A DNA stretch of 64,000 nucleotides from Bacteroidales bacterium (GTDB lineage Bacteria; Bacteroidota; Bacteroidia; Bacteroidales; UBA932). A program made the translations under genes and the position numbers. Of the stretch, positions 1 through 8,512 are shown piece by piece. A model generated the notes under the pieces. That model was not told the DNA's origin, did no database searches, and was given only the letters and a program-made list of their open reading frames with translations. Each line of letters begins with the position of its first letter. Position 1 is the first letter of the stretch. The stretch covers positions 10,184-74,183 of the forward strand of contig JAEFAI010000009.1 in NCBI GenBank assembly GCA_016291185.1, read 5' to 3'.

Positions 1-796
1 GGACCTCTGCTTCGGGCGCCAGCATCGACGCAACGAACTGCTCCGCGATCACGTATCCGCCGTTGTTGTAGCGCAGATCAAAGATCAGCTCGCTGACGCC
101 GGCCTTCTTGAAAGCGGTGCAGGCGTCGATCAGGTCTTTGTAGGAGTCCAGCGTGAAGTTGGTATAGACCAGGTAGCCCACTTTTTTGCCGCCGCAGTCG
201 AAGATCTTGCTGAGCAGGACGGGATTCTCGTACATCTCCTTGGCAGTCAGCTGGATGGATGCTCCGGAACGCAATCCGAGGGTCACCTGGTCGCTTTGGC
301 GGATCGCCTGGTTGATGACGGTGGAATAGTCCTGGCGCGTGATCGGGCTGCCGTTCAGCTCTGTGATGATGTCCCCGCGTTTCAGGCCCGCTTTCTCAGC
401 AGGGCTACCGGCATAGGTGTAGGTCACGACAACACACACGGTCTCGTCGTCAGGCATCGCCGCGATGCCGAATCCGAATCCGTAAGTCTTCCGGTAGCCG
501 GTCGTAGCGCCGTAGAGGCTATTGAAATCGTCCGAAAGGAAGGTCCAGTGGTCGTCCTTGTAGCGGACGGCCTGCACCTTGGCGAACGGATCATCGGTGG
601 TCTTCCAGTTTTTGAGCTCCGCCGCGACTTCCTCCTTCCAAAGATAGTACGTATTTAAACCATTGAACGCGAATGTATTGACGTAGAACCAGGTTTTCTG
701 CTGCTCCGTCTGCTCCACCACGGTCAGCTGCTTCTCGCAGCCGGCGAAGCACAGCCCTGTCAGGAGCACCGTCAGAAACCCGTTTTTCATCTTCAT
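1..796 (-). CDS. S41 family (C-terminal processing) peptidase lipoprotein, 3' part cut by window edge
   Basis: Read on the minus strand from the ATG at 796, giving 265 codons before the window edge. The N-terminus is a short signal peptide with a lipobox ending FAGC (Cys about residue 16), so a lipoprotein is predicted. A PDZ-like segment (about residues 125-165, with GSPAEKAGLKRGDI) is followed by the start of the S41 protease fold, recognised by FDLRYNNGG near residue 247. The catalytic Ser and Lys of this family lie beyond the edge and cannot be checked. S41 lipoproteins of Bacteroidetes act in the periplasm or on the surface as serine proteases; the substrate here is unknown. An in-frame ATG at 790 is an alternative start. 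The promoter box lies 7 nt before the ATG. Confidence 0.85.
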   Translation of the reverse strand, partial: MKMKNGFLTVLLTGLCFAGCEKQLTVVEQTEQQKTWFYVNTFAFNGLNTYYLWKEEVAAELKNWKTTDDPFAKVQAVRYKDDHWTFLSDDFNSLYGATTGYRKTYGFGFGIAAMPDDETVCVVVTYTYAGSPAEKAGLKRGDIITELNGSPITRQDYSTVINQAIRQSDQVTLGLRSGASIQLTAKEMYENPVLLSKIFDCGGKKVGYLVYTNFTLDSYKDLIDACTAFKKAGVSELIFDLRYNNGGYVIAEQFVASMLAPEAEV

Positions 797-803
797 AGCA
801 TGG

Positions 804-834
804 CAAATATAGCAGATTCTGCTTAATCTGGCAA
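804..834 (-). promoter_or_regulatory. Promoter for the S41 peptidase gene
   Basis: On the minus strand TATATTTG (811 to 804) matches the Bacteroidetes -7 consensus TAnnTTTG, with GTTG ending at 832 about 20 nt upstream as the -33 element. Only 7 nt separate the -7 box from the ATG at 796, so the transcript is probably leaderless or nearly so. The promoter overlaps the last codons of the preceding small ORF. Confidence 0.6.
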
Positions 835-1008
835 CCTCTTGCGGATAGGATAGTACTTGTCCTCATAGTCCGCCACAAGATCAGACAGTGCTTTAAGTTC
901 TATGAACTCTGCGTTGTGTTCGGGTGTATCATCGTTCACAACCTTCAAAAGTTCATCGATACGCTGCATGGCGGAGGTGTATTGTTCTTCAGAGATAATT
1001 TGCTTCAT
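823..1008 (-). CDS. Small HigA-like antitoxin N-domain protein without DNA-binding domain
   Basis: 61 residues from ATG 1008 (a TTG at 1035 would add nine residues). The protein is clearly related to the first half of the HigA-like regulator at 3007-3372: both share SAMQRI-ELLKVV and LSDLVADYED, but this one ends just after the shared YPI motif, before the helix-turn-helix would begin. It starts 11 nt after the stop of the XRE gene at 1020-1346, so it is the third gene of a small operon. It could be a truncated paralogue, or a partner domain supplied in trans to the XRE protein. No function is demonstrable from sequence. Confidence 0.6.
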   Translation of the reverse strand: MKQIISEEQYTSAMQRIDELLKVVNDDTPEHNAEFIELKALSDLVADYEDKYYPIRKRLPD

Positions 1009-1019
1009 ATCAGTCAAAT

Positions 1020-1346
1020 CTATTGCACCGGACAATAATTAATGGAGGAGATATTGTCGTTGACTCCCGGGACAATGATTAAAGGAATGCCCAGAATACG
1101 GCTGTAGCGGAGTGCTGTGGATATTTTCAAATCAAAATCCTGTCCGTGGAGAAGCTTATTGACATACTGTGCCGAGACCCCAAGCAGGGCGGCCAACTCT
1201 TTCTGGTTCAGCTGATGCTCTTTCATATAGGACAAAAGCTGAAGGATGATAGCAGTTCGCGCAAGGATCTCCTCCTCGTGCTCAAGCTCATATTTTGTTT
1301 GCGCAATCCAATTTGAGGTTTGCCTGATTTTACCCGTTCTTGCCAT
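1020..1346 (-). CDS. XRE-family helix-turn-helix regulator, putative antitoxin
   Basis: 108 residues. A charged N-terminal helix is followed by a helix-turn-helix at about residues 48-75 (QKELAALLGVSAQYVNKLL), the Cro/C1 fold used by type II antitoxins and small repressors. It begins 8 nt after the stop of the upstream 212-residue gene and is followed by the HigA-like small ORF, so the three are probably cotranscribed. The order (large unknown protein, then XRE regulator) is the reverse-order toxin-antitoxin layout seen for higBA. It is the best candidate to bind the 18-bp palindrome at 2026-2043 over the operon's promoter. Assignment as antitoxin is inference. Confidence 0.7.
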   Translation of the reverse strand: MARTGKIRQTSNWIAQTKYELEHEEEILARTAIILQLLSYMKEHQLNQKELAALLGVSAQYVNKLLHGQDFDLKISTALRYSRILGIPLIIVPGVNDNISSINYCPVQ

Positions 1347-1354
1347 AAGCGAAC

Positions 1355-1993
1355 TTATTTTAGAAGATACTCAATAAAGGTATCCTTCGTTTCGACTTGA
1401 TTCGATTGTAGTTCGTGGTAAACGTAACGTATCTTGTTTAATTCAACTTTTGTGTTGTCTGCATCCTCCATAGACCATACTATCTTAATGGTTCCACCAG
1501 TAATCACATAACACTTATTCTCTTCGACTTCAACAGCGTAGATTCGGAAAGCGAACCGATTCAATATGCTTCCCTCTTTAAACTTAACCCGAATGCTCTT
1601 GTAGGGGCGCATCTGCTTGTCGGTTGTCTCCAAAGGTTGGGCGATGTCTGATATGGTTCCAGATTCAATAGCCTGTTGGAAATTGCGTTTGATGTGTGGA
1701 ACGGACTTTCTTGTGTCGAATACAAAACGAGTTATGGTGATTCCGGTCCAATATTCATTCTCAAAGTACGTGGCGTGCTCCTCATAGAATTCGACCAGAT
1801 AGGCCGGGGAAGACCATAATGCAAAGAGCTTATCAAACTCATTCATGTCGCAAAATGCAGGGTTGAAGTCATAGGCGCTGTCGGCAACACCGAATGACTT
1901 TAGCTCGTCCCTGTCAAAGACGGAGGCGGCAATGACGCAGGTCGTTTCACGTAGCTCCTTCGGGGTCGAAGGGAAAATCAAATCATATAACAT
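1355..1993 (-). CDS. Unknown 212-residue protein, candidate toxin of a TA-like module
   Basis: No family could be named with certainty. There is no signal peptide or membrane segment, so it is probably cytoplasmic. It is rich in aromatic and acidic residues. The C-terminal third (about residues 140-190) reads like a small beta-rich domain with FRIYAVEV and CYVITGGTIKI, which loosely resembles the core strands of RelE/HigB-type and Gp49-like toxins; this is a weak resemblance. It is the first gene of an operon with an XRE regulator 8 nt downstream, and it has a strong promoter with an operator-like palindrome. Toxin function is therefore inferred from context only. Confidence 0.55.
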   Translation of the reverse strand: MLYDLIFPSTPKELRETTCVIAASVFDRDELKSFGVADSAYDFNPAFCDMNEFDKLFALWSSPAYLVEFYEEHATYFENEYWTGITITRFVFDTRKSVPHIKRNFQQAIESGTISDIAQPLETTDKQMRPYKSIRVKFKEGSILNRFAFRIYAVEVEENKCYVITGGTIKIVWSMEDADNTKVELNKIRYVYHELQSNQVETKDTFIEYLLK

Positions 1994-2000
1994 GCTGACG

Positions 2001-2030
2001 CAAAGATAGTAATACTATTCGAAAAATCAA
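2001..2030 (-). promoter_or_regulatory. Promoter of the TA-like operon
   Basis: On the minus strand TTG (2030-2028), a 19-nt spacer and TATCTTTG (2008-2001) fit the Bacteroidetes -33/-7 consensus very well. The -7 box ends 7 nt before the ATG at 1993. Confidence 0.75.
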
Positions 2031-2043
2031 CCGTTCGGTTGAT
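2026..2043. promoter_or_regulatory. 18-bp perfect palindromic operator candidate
   Basis: ATCAACCG-TT-CGGTTGAT is a perfect palindrome with 8-bp arms. It covers the -33 element of the promoter at 2001-2030, the position expected for repression by a dimeric XRE regulator such as the product of 1020-1346. Confidence 0.6.
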
Positions 2044-2080
2044 ATATTTTTAATGCAACGATTGTTTAATTCTTTTCATT

Positions 2081-2150
2081 ATATCGGCTTGACCTTTTCG
2101 TCATTCGCCGGCACCGACCATTCGTCATTCGCCGGCACCGACCGGCGAAT
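2081..2150. repeat. 24-bp tandem palindromic repeat (type A), intergenic copy
   Basis: A 24-bp unit starting CGTCATTCGCCGG occurs at 2099-2122 and again from 2123, where it closes into a hairpin with arms ATTCGCCGG and CCGGCGAAT ending at 2150. A degenerate part-unit precedes it (2081-2098). The hairpin touches the stop codon of the PorV-like gene (2151). The same unit is found at 28043-28093 and 43301-43375. Confidence 0.85.
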
Positions 2151-2996
2151 CTAGAAGCTGTACCCCAGCCCGAACATCAGGGTGTTGCCGAGGGTTTGCG
2201 AGGCCGTCAGGAAGGTGGCGTCGAGGTGAACGCCCGCGAACTGGAGGCCCAGGCCCAGCGAAGCGTACATCGGGATGGCTTTGACCTCGTCGCCATAATG
2301 GAAACCACCGCGAAGCGACACGACATCCATCAAGGTGTATTCCACGCCCACGCCGGCCATCAGAGCGCCTGTGAACAGGTAATCCACTTCGGCGTTCACC
2401 GTCAGCCCGTCCACCGGTCGGACCCCGCCGCTGACAGCGGCCAATGCCGGCAGCGCGTAAGAAGCGCCACCGTAATTGATCCGGGAGCCGAGATTGCGCA
2501 CGCCCGCCGAAGCGAAGGCGACGGCGCCCTTGTAATCAATGGAAAAATCAGCGCAGAAGGCGCTGCCCCGGGCATCCGCCGCAATCGCGGAAGAAATGTA
2601 GCGCGCCTTGAGCGTAGCCCCGAAAGCCTTGGTGAAATCCACCGCCACGCCCGCACCTGCGAAGAAGTCGCCGGGTGTGAAACTGCCCGTCACCTGCCCC
2701 TGCGGGGTGGTGATGTCATACGGCTTGTGGGCGAAGAAGCGGCCTTCGACGCTCAGCGCCACGCGGTCGCTTACCCGGGTAAACGCTTCACCGCCGAATA
2801 CGGAACTGCCGGCGCTCTTCGGTGCCCACATTCCATAGAAGCCCTGGATGTCCAGCGTGGACGCATTTTTCGGCTGGGCCACGCCACCCATCGCGAGTGC
2901 GCGGGCGTCGGCCGGGATCAGCAGGGACGATACGGCCTGCGCAAGCGCGACCTGCGCGGCCAGCATCATGATCAGAAGAAACAATGCTTTTTTCAT
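2151..2996 (-). CDS. PorV/PorQ family outer-membrane barrel protein
   Basis: 281 residues from ATG 2996; an upstream in-frame extension to 3083 was rejected because the signal peptide starts at MKKALFLL. The signal peptide ends near ALAQA. The mature protein opens with a motif typical of the PorV/PorQ family (LLIPADARALAMGG), continues as amphipathic strands, and ends GLGYSF with a terminal aromatic residue, as outer-membrane barrels do. PorV and PorQ work with the type IX secretion system, but several family members have no known role, and no other T9SS gene is in the window. It sits 10 nt behind the HigA-like regulator gene and is probably cotranscribed with it. Confidence 0.75.
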   Translation of the reverse strand: MKKALFLLIMMLAAQVALAQAVSSLLIPADARALAMGGVAQPKNASTLDIQGFYGMWAPKSAGSSVFGGEAFTRVSDRVALSVEGRFFAHKPYDITTPQGQVTGSFTPGDFFAGAGVAVDFTKAFGATLKARYISSAIAADARGSAFCADFSIDYKGAVAFASAGVRNLGSRINYGGASYALPALAAVSGGVRPVDGLTVNAEVDYLFTGALMAGVGVEYTLMDVVSLRGGFHYGDEVKAIPMYASLGLGLQFAGVHLDATFLTASQTLGNTLMFGLGYSF

Positions 2997-3006
2997 AGTT
3001 CTACTT

Positions 3007-3372
3007 TTATACTCCCAGCACAACTGCCGGGCTGATATCCAATTCCTGGGAGATTCTCCTTGCCTGCTTGAGGGTGGGCTCACTTTTGCCGGACAGAATC
3101 TCGCTGATCTTGGACTGATTCATTCCAAGCCTTGACGCCAGGGCGCTCTGGCTGAGCCCCATCTCGAACATTCTGAGTTTCAGTACTTCTATAAGCGTTG
3201 GCTTCTTGATGGGGTAGTGCTCGTCTTCGTAATCGGCTACCAGGTCGGAGAGGAGTACCAGTTCGACGCTCCTCACGTCATCCTTGGGTGTGTTGTCATC
3301 AACCACCTTCAGGAGCTCTTCAATCCGCTGCATAGCGGAATGGTATTGGACCTCGTTCTGTATTTTTGTCAT
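3007..3372 (-). CDS. HigA-like XRE regulator / orphan antitoxin
   Basis: 121 residues from ATG 3372; an ATG at 3393 is possible but would leave almost no leader after the -7 box at 3408-3415. The N-terminal half (SAMQRIEELLKVV through YEDEHYPI) is the HigA-type antitoxin dimerisation segment. The C-terminal half carries a helix-turn-helix (about residues 72-98, SQSALASRLGMNQSKISEIL). No HigB-like toxin gene adjoins it; upstream lie only its promoter and a terminator. It leads with a 10-nt gap into the PorV-like gene. It is a paralogue of the half-length protein at 823-1008. Confidence 0.8.
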   Translation of the reverse strand: MTKIQNEVQYHSAMQRIEELLKVVDDNTPKDDVRSVELVLLSDLVADYEDEHYPIKKPTLIEVLKLRMFEMGLSQSALASRLGMNQSKISEILSGKSEPTLKQARRISQELDISPAVVLGV

Positions 3373-3407
3373 TGCTCTATGCTTGATTCTCATACTTCTT
3401 CCAAATG

Positions 3408-3453
3408 CAAATATACAAAATAATCTAAAATTCTAATAGATTATCTAAAATTC
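3408..3453 (-). promoter_or_regulatory. Promoter and candidate operator of the HigA-like gene
   Basis: TATATTTG (3415-3408, minus strand) is a -7 match. Upstream, ATCTAAAATTC is repeated at 3423-3433 and 3443-3453, exactly 20 bp (two helical turns) apart, and TAGATTATCTA at 3437-3447 is a palindrome with 5-bp arms. This is a plausible autorepressor site. Confidence 0.5.
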
Positions 3454-3480
3454 AAATAATCGTCTTTCGTCTCGTTTGGT

Positions 3481-3518
3481 AAAAATGAAAACAGGTTCCT
3501 GGAAATCCAAGAACCTGT
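3481..3518 (-). terminator. Rho-independent terminator of the left SusCD operon
   Basis: ACAGGTTC and GAACCTGT (3491-3498 and 3511-3518) form an 8-bp stem. On the minus strand it is followed by TTTTCATTTTT (3490-3481). It lies 50 bp after the SusD stop codon. Confidence 0.75.
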
Positions 3519-3567
3519 AAGCAATGTCAGGGGGTAATTGTGAAATCTTTCCCTTTTTTACGTTTTT

Positions 3568-5238
3568 TTAGAACTTCGTCACCTCCGGAGAATCATAAGT
3601 CGGGTAATCCGGCTCAGGATTGTTAGTGGAGAATCCCTTGTTGTAGTTGGTCTCGGTCTGGACGATGCAGAGGTTCATCCAATCCGGAGTGGTCTCCTTG
3701 TTGTAACGATAGGTTTCAACATGGTTCGTGCCCGGATAGCTGCGGATGATACCCTTCTGGAGGCGCTTGATGTCCTTGGTGGCCAAACCTTCGCCCCAGA
3801 ACTCGATACGACGCTGCCACCACACCTCGTTGACAAATGCACTGGTAGAAGTGTTGTAGTAGGCCTCGTTGTGCTGTCCGTAAACGTAGTTGGCATCACG
3901 GGTCTTGGCAAAAGCGGTCAGGAGCTCGATGCCGCGCGCCTCGTTCTGACGGCCGGCGGCTTCAGCCTCAATGAGGTACATCTCTTCAACGCGCATCAGA
4001 GGAACAGCCATCGTGAAACCGATGTACTGGTTGTCCTGGCCGGCTGCACCGCCGGCTGCGCGGAACTTGAAGTTGGTTCCGCCGTTAGGATTGCCGTTGC
4101 CGACATTGGAGCCATAAATCCAGTCCGGATGATCGGTATAAGCCTCAAGGGCGACGAGCGCGTCCTCTTCGGACATTTCATCAATGGCGAAATCGGCGAA
4201 GCACTTCTTGCGGAAGTCGGTCGCAGGGACGGTCTCGTAAAGATGGCGGTCGATGTGGATCGGACGACCATAGTTGGCAGCATAGCCGCAACCGGAGGTC
4301 TCCGGATTGATTTCCATAACCATCCAGGAGCCCCAGGAGGAGTCGGCGTCGTTGTTCTGGATACAAGGGTTGTCGGACTTGAAAGTCAGGGCGAGCATCC
4401 AGGATGCATTCGGCGTGTTGAAACCGGTGGCTCGGTCCGTGTAGGTGGCCTCGTCCATCAGCTTATAACCGGCCTGGGCCTTCTTGGCATATTCTTCAGC
4501 CTTGTCCCAGGTGCCCATCAGCAGGTAAGCGCGAGCCTTGACACCATACACGCAGGAGACGTCCGGGGTGAATTTGTCCTTGCGCTTGACACCGGTCAGA
4601 TACTCCTCTGCAAGGTCAAGATCGGCGATGATCTTGGCGAACATGTCCTTGTTCGAGAGACGGGGATTCTGGTATAATCCCTCAACTGTGGTATTCTCGT
4701 CAACCCAGGGTACGGTCTCTGCAGTAGCGTCAACGTAGTAAGGTTTGTTGGCATACATCTGAGCCAGGTCGAGATAGAAATAGGCTCTGTAGAAAAGAGC
4801 GAGTCCGACACCCGGCTTTGCCGCGTCAGCCACTTCGGCACCGGCGCTGGCCAGGACGGCGTTACAGTTCTTGATAGCCTTGTACAGCAACGTCCAGGCA
4901 TGCTGGCTGTTGGCGGTAGTCGGACCAAGACTGCGGATGGAATACCAGCTGTCAAACCAGCCGTTGGTCATATTGGCCTGCACAAGATCCTGACCCATCG
5001 AATCCCACGCAATGAAAAAACGCGGGTAACCAAAGTCGTTGGCGTCGGTGCCGCCGCCGTAGGTCGGGAAGCCGGCCAGCTGGGTGGTCACGGCATCAAC
5101 GAAACGATCCGTAGCACCCGGGACTTGAGCCTGCTCGCTCGTGACATAGCTCGTCTGGGGGAAAGTCTCCTTGATGCAGCCGACGGCAAGCGTCAGCGTG
5201 CAGATCGAGACCAGAGAGAGTTTCAGTATTTTATTCAT
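3568..5238 (-). CDS. SusD/RagB-type nutrient-binding outer-membrane lipoprotein (left pair)
   Basis: 556 residues from ATG 5238; an ATG at 5244 is also in frame, but the lower one is better spaced (about 8 nt) from GAGGAGG at 5247-5253. The signal peptide ends in a lipobox (LAVGC, then IKETFP), so this is a lipoprotein. Length and the alpha-helical, TPR-like composition fit the SusD/RagB family, and the C-terminal region has the usual RRIEFWGEGLATKDIKRLQ block. SusD proteins act as a lid over the SusC channel and bind the imported glycan or peptide at the cell surface. It is a close paralogue of the protein at 12787-14460. It starts 18 bp after its SusC partner; the substrate cannot be told. 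Confidence 0.93.
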   Translation of the reverse strand: MNKILKLSLVSICTLTLAVGCIKETFPQTSYVTSEQAQVPGATDRFVDAVTTQLAGFPTYGGGTDANDFGYPRFFIAWDSMGQDLVQANMTNGWFDSWYSIRSLGPTTANSQHAWTLLYKAIKNCNAVLASAGAEVADAAKPGVGLALFYRAYFYLDLAQMYANKPYYVDATAETVPWVDENTTVEGLYQNPRLSNKDMFAKIIADLDLAEEYLTGVKRKDKFTPDVSCVYGVKARAYLLMGTWDKAEEYAKKAQAGYKLMDEATYTDRATGFNTPNASWMLALTFKSDNPCIQNNDADSSWGSWMVMEINPETSGCGYAANYGRPIHIDRHLYETVPATDFRKKCFADFAIDEMSEEDALVALEAYTDHPDWIYGSNVGNGNPNGGTNFKFRAAGGAAGQDNQYIGFTMAVPLMRVEEMYLIEAEAAGRQNEARGIELLTAFAKTRDANYVYGQHNEAYYNTSTSAFVNEVWWQRRIEFWGEGLATKDIKRLQKGIIRSYPGTNHVETYRYNKETTPDWMNLCIVQTETNYNKGFSTNNPEPDYPTYDSPEVTKF

Positions 5239-5256
5239 AATCATTTCCTCCTCAAA

Positions 5257-8200
5257 TTAGAAAGTAACCTGGATACCACCCGAGATGTTGCGGACGGGCG
5301 AGTAAACATTGGTTGAAGAAGTGCCAGAGAAAGAGGCACGCGGGTCGAAGCCCTTGCGGGCGGAGATGAATCCGAGATTTTCACCGACGGCGTAGATGCG
5401 GATCTTGCTGACGACTTTGTCGATGCCGAGTTTGCGGACCGGCACGTTGTAGCCAACGGCGAAGGACTGGAAGTTAAAATAGCTGGCATCGGTCAGGGCA
5501 CGGTCGCCGGCCATCGTGTAGGAGTCGGCATATTGCCAACGAGGGATATTCGTGTCGGTGTTGGTCGGCGTCCAGGACTTGAAGATATCCTTGTGGTAGT
5601 TGTAACCGGCATCGGAAGTCTTGGCCGTAGGCGTCATCAACTTGGCGTACACGTTATCCGTAATCTTGCCGCCGACCTGATAGTCGAAGGAAGCGCTGAT
5701 GTCGAAGTTTCCGATACGGAGCGACGTGCTCAGGCCGCCGAAGAACTTCGGAAGCATGGAACCATGGGTGTAGCGGGAGGCCTGGCCGGTCGTCGTGGTC
5801 GTGCCGGAGTGCTTCTTGCCCGGCTTGTTGGTAACGTTGGACGTGACCTTGCCGCCGGCAGGGCTCAGATCCTCATCATACCAGTAGAGCGCCTGGCCGG
5901 TCTGGGGATCAAAGCCGGCGTACTCATAGGTCATGTAGTCGCGGAGCGGGCCGCCAGGAGTCCACCAGTAGTTGCTCTCGTAGTACCCTTCCTCACCGGC
6001 GAGTTTGTCCTCCGGCAGGGAGATGATCCAGGCATAGTTGGTGGAAATGTTGCCGGCGATGCTCCATTCGACATTGCGAGTGCGGACCGGAACGACGTTG
6101 AAGGAGAACTCGAGACCGCGGTTGGCGATGTCACCGACGTTGCCATAGTAGGCACGGGTGCCCGCCGACTCCGGCACGGAGATGCTGAAGAGCAGGTTGG
6201 CGGTCTTCTTGTAGTAAGCATCAAGGTTTCCGGAAAAACGGCCTTTCCAGAAGCTGAACTCGAGACCGATGTTGGAGTTGGTCGTGGTCTCCCAGGTGAT
6301 GTCCGGGTTACCCATGCGACGGAAGCTCGGAGACATCGTGGTCGTGGTGGCCTGGCTCAGGCTGTAGGTGTCGATATAAGAGAAATCACCGATACCGTCG
6401 TTGCCCTGCTGGCCGATGGAGGCCTTGAGCTTGAGGAGGTCAATCCAGGATGCGTTCTGCATGAAATTCTCTTTGGAGATGATCCAGGCGCCGCCGACGG
6501 ACCAGAAGTTGCCCCAGCGACGCTGAACGGCGAAGCGGGAAGAAGCGTCACGACGGAAGGAAGCGGAAGCGTAGTACTTCTTGTCAAAGTCGTACTGGGC
6601 GCTGATAAAGTAGCCTTCCACGTTGTAGGCGGTAGAGCTGGAGGTCGTGCCCGAGTAGAGGACGTTCGCGAAAGCGTTGACCTCCAGGATCTCAGGAGAG
6701 AAACCGCCCTGGGCGGTGATGCCCTGGCTCTTGCCTTCCTGCTTATAGTACTCGTGGCCGGCAATCACGTTGATGTTGTGACGGCCAAAAGTATCGTAGT
6801 AGGTAAGGGTCTGGAGGTGGTTGAAGCGCAGGTTGTTGGATGCGCTCTTGTACAACTCGCCGTTTACGCCGACCTTCGGACCGTAGTACGGGTTGTCGTA
6901 TTTGGTGGTCAGCGTGCTGCCCCAGTTGACGGTCGATTGGACAGTCGCCTTGAGGAAGTCTGTGATGTCGATATCAGCGGTGAACGTACCGGTGAGGTTA
7001 CGTCCTTCGTTGTAGCTCTTGTTGTAGCGGTTGGAGCCGAACGGGTTACCGGTCTGCATGAAGCCACGGCCGACGCCGTAGTTCGTAGCGGACACACCGT
7101 AGTCATACTGCTCGCGGCCGTAGGCATCGGTGCGGATGACCGGGTTGCCGGCGTTGTCCAGCACGCGGACATAGACCGGATAGATCGGAGCGATGTAGGT
7201 CGTGTAGTACATCAGGTTCGTAGAGCCCCAGTTGGTATCCATGTTCGGATTGGCCTGCTGCTTGGACTGGGTGAAGCCCACATTGGCACCGACTTTGAGC
7301 CACTTCTTGACCCGGTAGTCAGCGCGAATACGGGCGGTGAAGCGCTGGTAGCCGGAGTACTCGATGATACCGTCTTCGTTGAGGTAGCCGGCGGAAGCAT
7401 AGAAGCTGGCGCGGTCATTCCCGCCGTTGATGGAGACGTTGTACTCCTGACGAACGGCGTTCTTGTAAGCGAGCTCAGTCCAATTGTCCGGCTGCATGTA
7501 ATAGGTCTCGCCGTTGAACTTGTAGCTGCGACCGAGCGTAGCGTTCGGATTGATCTTGCCGTCGGTGCCGATGAGCAACTGCCCGTCGGGAATGGTAAAG
7601 ACGTTGTACCCGAGGTGATTCAAGGTCAGACGATTAGCGTTGCTGTTCGCCGTTTCGGCGGCAGTACCTCGAGAGGTATAGTAGTTATATATCAAGGAGT
7701 AGTAGGCCTCGTAGAATTCAGCCGGATCGGTGATGACGTCATAATCCTGAATGCCTCGGCTGTTGACGCCGATGCGCATATCAAAGTTGACCTGCGCGTC
7801 ATTGGAGCGGCTGCGCTTGGTGGTCACGAGGATGACACCGGCAGCACCACGGGCACCGTACAGGGCGGCGGAAGCTGCATCCTTCAGAACGGTGATAGAC
7901 TCGATGTCCTGCTGCGGGATGTTGGTCAGGCTGGCAGGATACGGAGCGCCGTCCACGATGATAAGCGGAGAAGTGGAGGCCGAAAGGGAAGCGATACCGC
8001 GGACGTTGATGTCGCCGGCACCTGCACCCGGCGCGCCGGATGCACCCTTAATCTGCAGGCCCGGGACGGAACCGACCAGGGCGTTGGTCACGTTGGCCGT
8101 AGCGCGCCGCTGCAGGTCTTCGGATTTGACCACAGCGGCAGAACCGGTGAACGCTTCTTTGGTGGTCGTGCCGAAGGCAACGACGATGGTCTCAGCCAGA

Positions 8201-8502
8201 GATTCAAAGTCTGGATCAAGCGTGACATTGATGGTGCTTTTTCCGGAGACATTGATGTCCTTGGTCTGATAACCGACGGAGGAGAATTCGAGTGTCGCGT
8301 TGGATGCCACGGTGATAGAGTAGTTGCCATCGGCGTCGGAAGAGGCGCCCTGGGTCGAACCCTTAACCACGATGGAAGCGAACGGAACACCTTCACCCGT
8401 TTGCGCGTCGATCACGGTTCCCTTCACCTGAATGTTCTGGGCATAAAGGGAAGCTGCGATCAGCACGAACAGGGTGCTGAAGAACAGTTTTGCTTTTTTC
8501 AT
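5257..8502 (-). CDS. SusC/RagA-family TonB-dependent outer-membrane transporter (left pair)
   Basis: 1081 residues from ATG 8502 (MKKAKLFF); an ATG at 8508 is also in frame. Order of domains: signal peptide ending LYAQ, carboxypeptidase-D-like regulatory domain (about residues 22-105), plug with the SusC signature DGAPYPASLTNIPQQDIES near residue 200, then the 22-strand barrel ending IQVTF. It imports oligosaccharides or peptides with TonB energy. It is highly similar throughout to the transporter at 9521-12766, which points the other way, with differences concentrated in what are likely surface loops. Its 28-bp leader repeat is identical to that of the other copy, yet I find no -33/-7 promoter between the leader and the inverted site at 8570-8589. 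Confidence 0.95.
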   Translation of the reverse strand: MKKAKLFFSTLFVLIAASLYAQNIQVKGTVIDAQTGEGVPFASIVVKGSTQGASSDADGNYSITVASNATLEFSSVGYQTKDINVSGKSTINVTLDPDFESLAETIVVAFGTTTKEAFTGSAAVVKSEDLQRRATANVTNALVGSVPGLQIKGASGAPGAGAGDINVRGIASLSASTSPLIIVDGAPYPASLTNIPQQDIESITVLKDAASAALYGARGAAGVILVTTKRSRSNDAQVNFDMRIGVNSRGIQDYDVITDPAEFYEAYYSLIYNYYTSRGTAAETANSNANRLTLNHLGYNVFTIPDGQLLIGTDGKINPNATLGRSYKFNGETYYMQPDNWTELAYKNAVRQEYNVSINGGNDRASFYASAGYLNEDGIIEYSGYQRFTARIRADYRVKKWLKVGANVGFTQSKQQANPNMDTNWGSTNLMYYTTYIAPIYPVYVRVLDNAGNPVIRTDAYGREQYDYGVSATNYGVGRGFMQTGNPFGSNRYNKSYNEGRNLTGTFTADIDITDFLKATVQSTVNWGSTLTTKYDNPYYGPKVGVNGELYKSASNNLRFNHLQTLTYYDTFGRHNINVIAGHEYYKQEGKSQGITAQGGFSPEILEVNAFANVLYSGTTSSSTAYNVEGYFISAQYDFDKKYYASASFRRDASSRFAVQRRWGNFWSVGGAWIISKENFMQNASWIDLLKLKASIGQQGNDGIGDFSYIDTYSLSQATTTTMSPSFRRMGNPDITWETTTNSNIGLEFSFWKGRFSGNLDAYYKKTANLLFSISVPESAGTRAYYGNVGDIANRGLEFSFNVVPVRTRNVEWSIAGNISTNYAWIISLPEDKLAGEEGYYESNYWWTPGGPLRDYMTYEYAGFDPQTGQALYWYDEDLSPAGGKVTSNVTNKPGKKHSGTTTTTGQASRYTHGSMLPKFFGGLSTSLRIGNFDISASFDYQVGGKITDNVYAKLMTPTAKTSDAGYNYHKDIFKSWTPTNTDTNIPRWQYADSYTMAGDRALTDASYFNFQSFAVGYNVPVRKLGIDKVVSKIRIYAVGENLGFISARKGFDPRASFSGTSSTNVYSPVRNISGGIQVTF

Positions 8503-8512
8503 AAGCATTACA

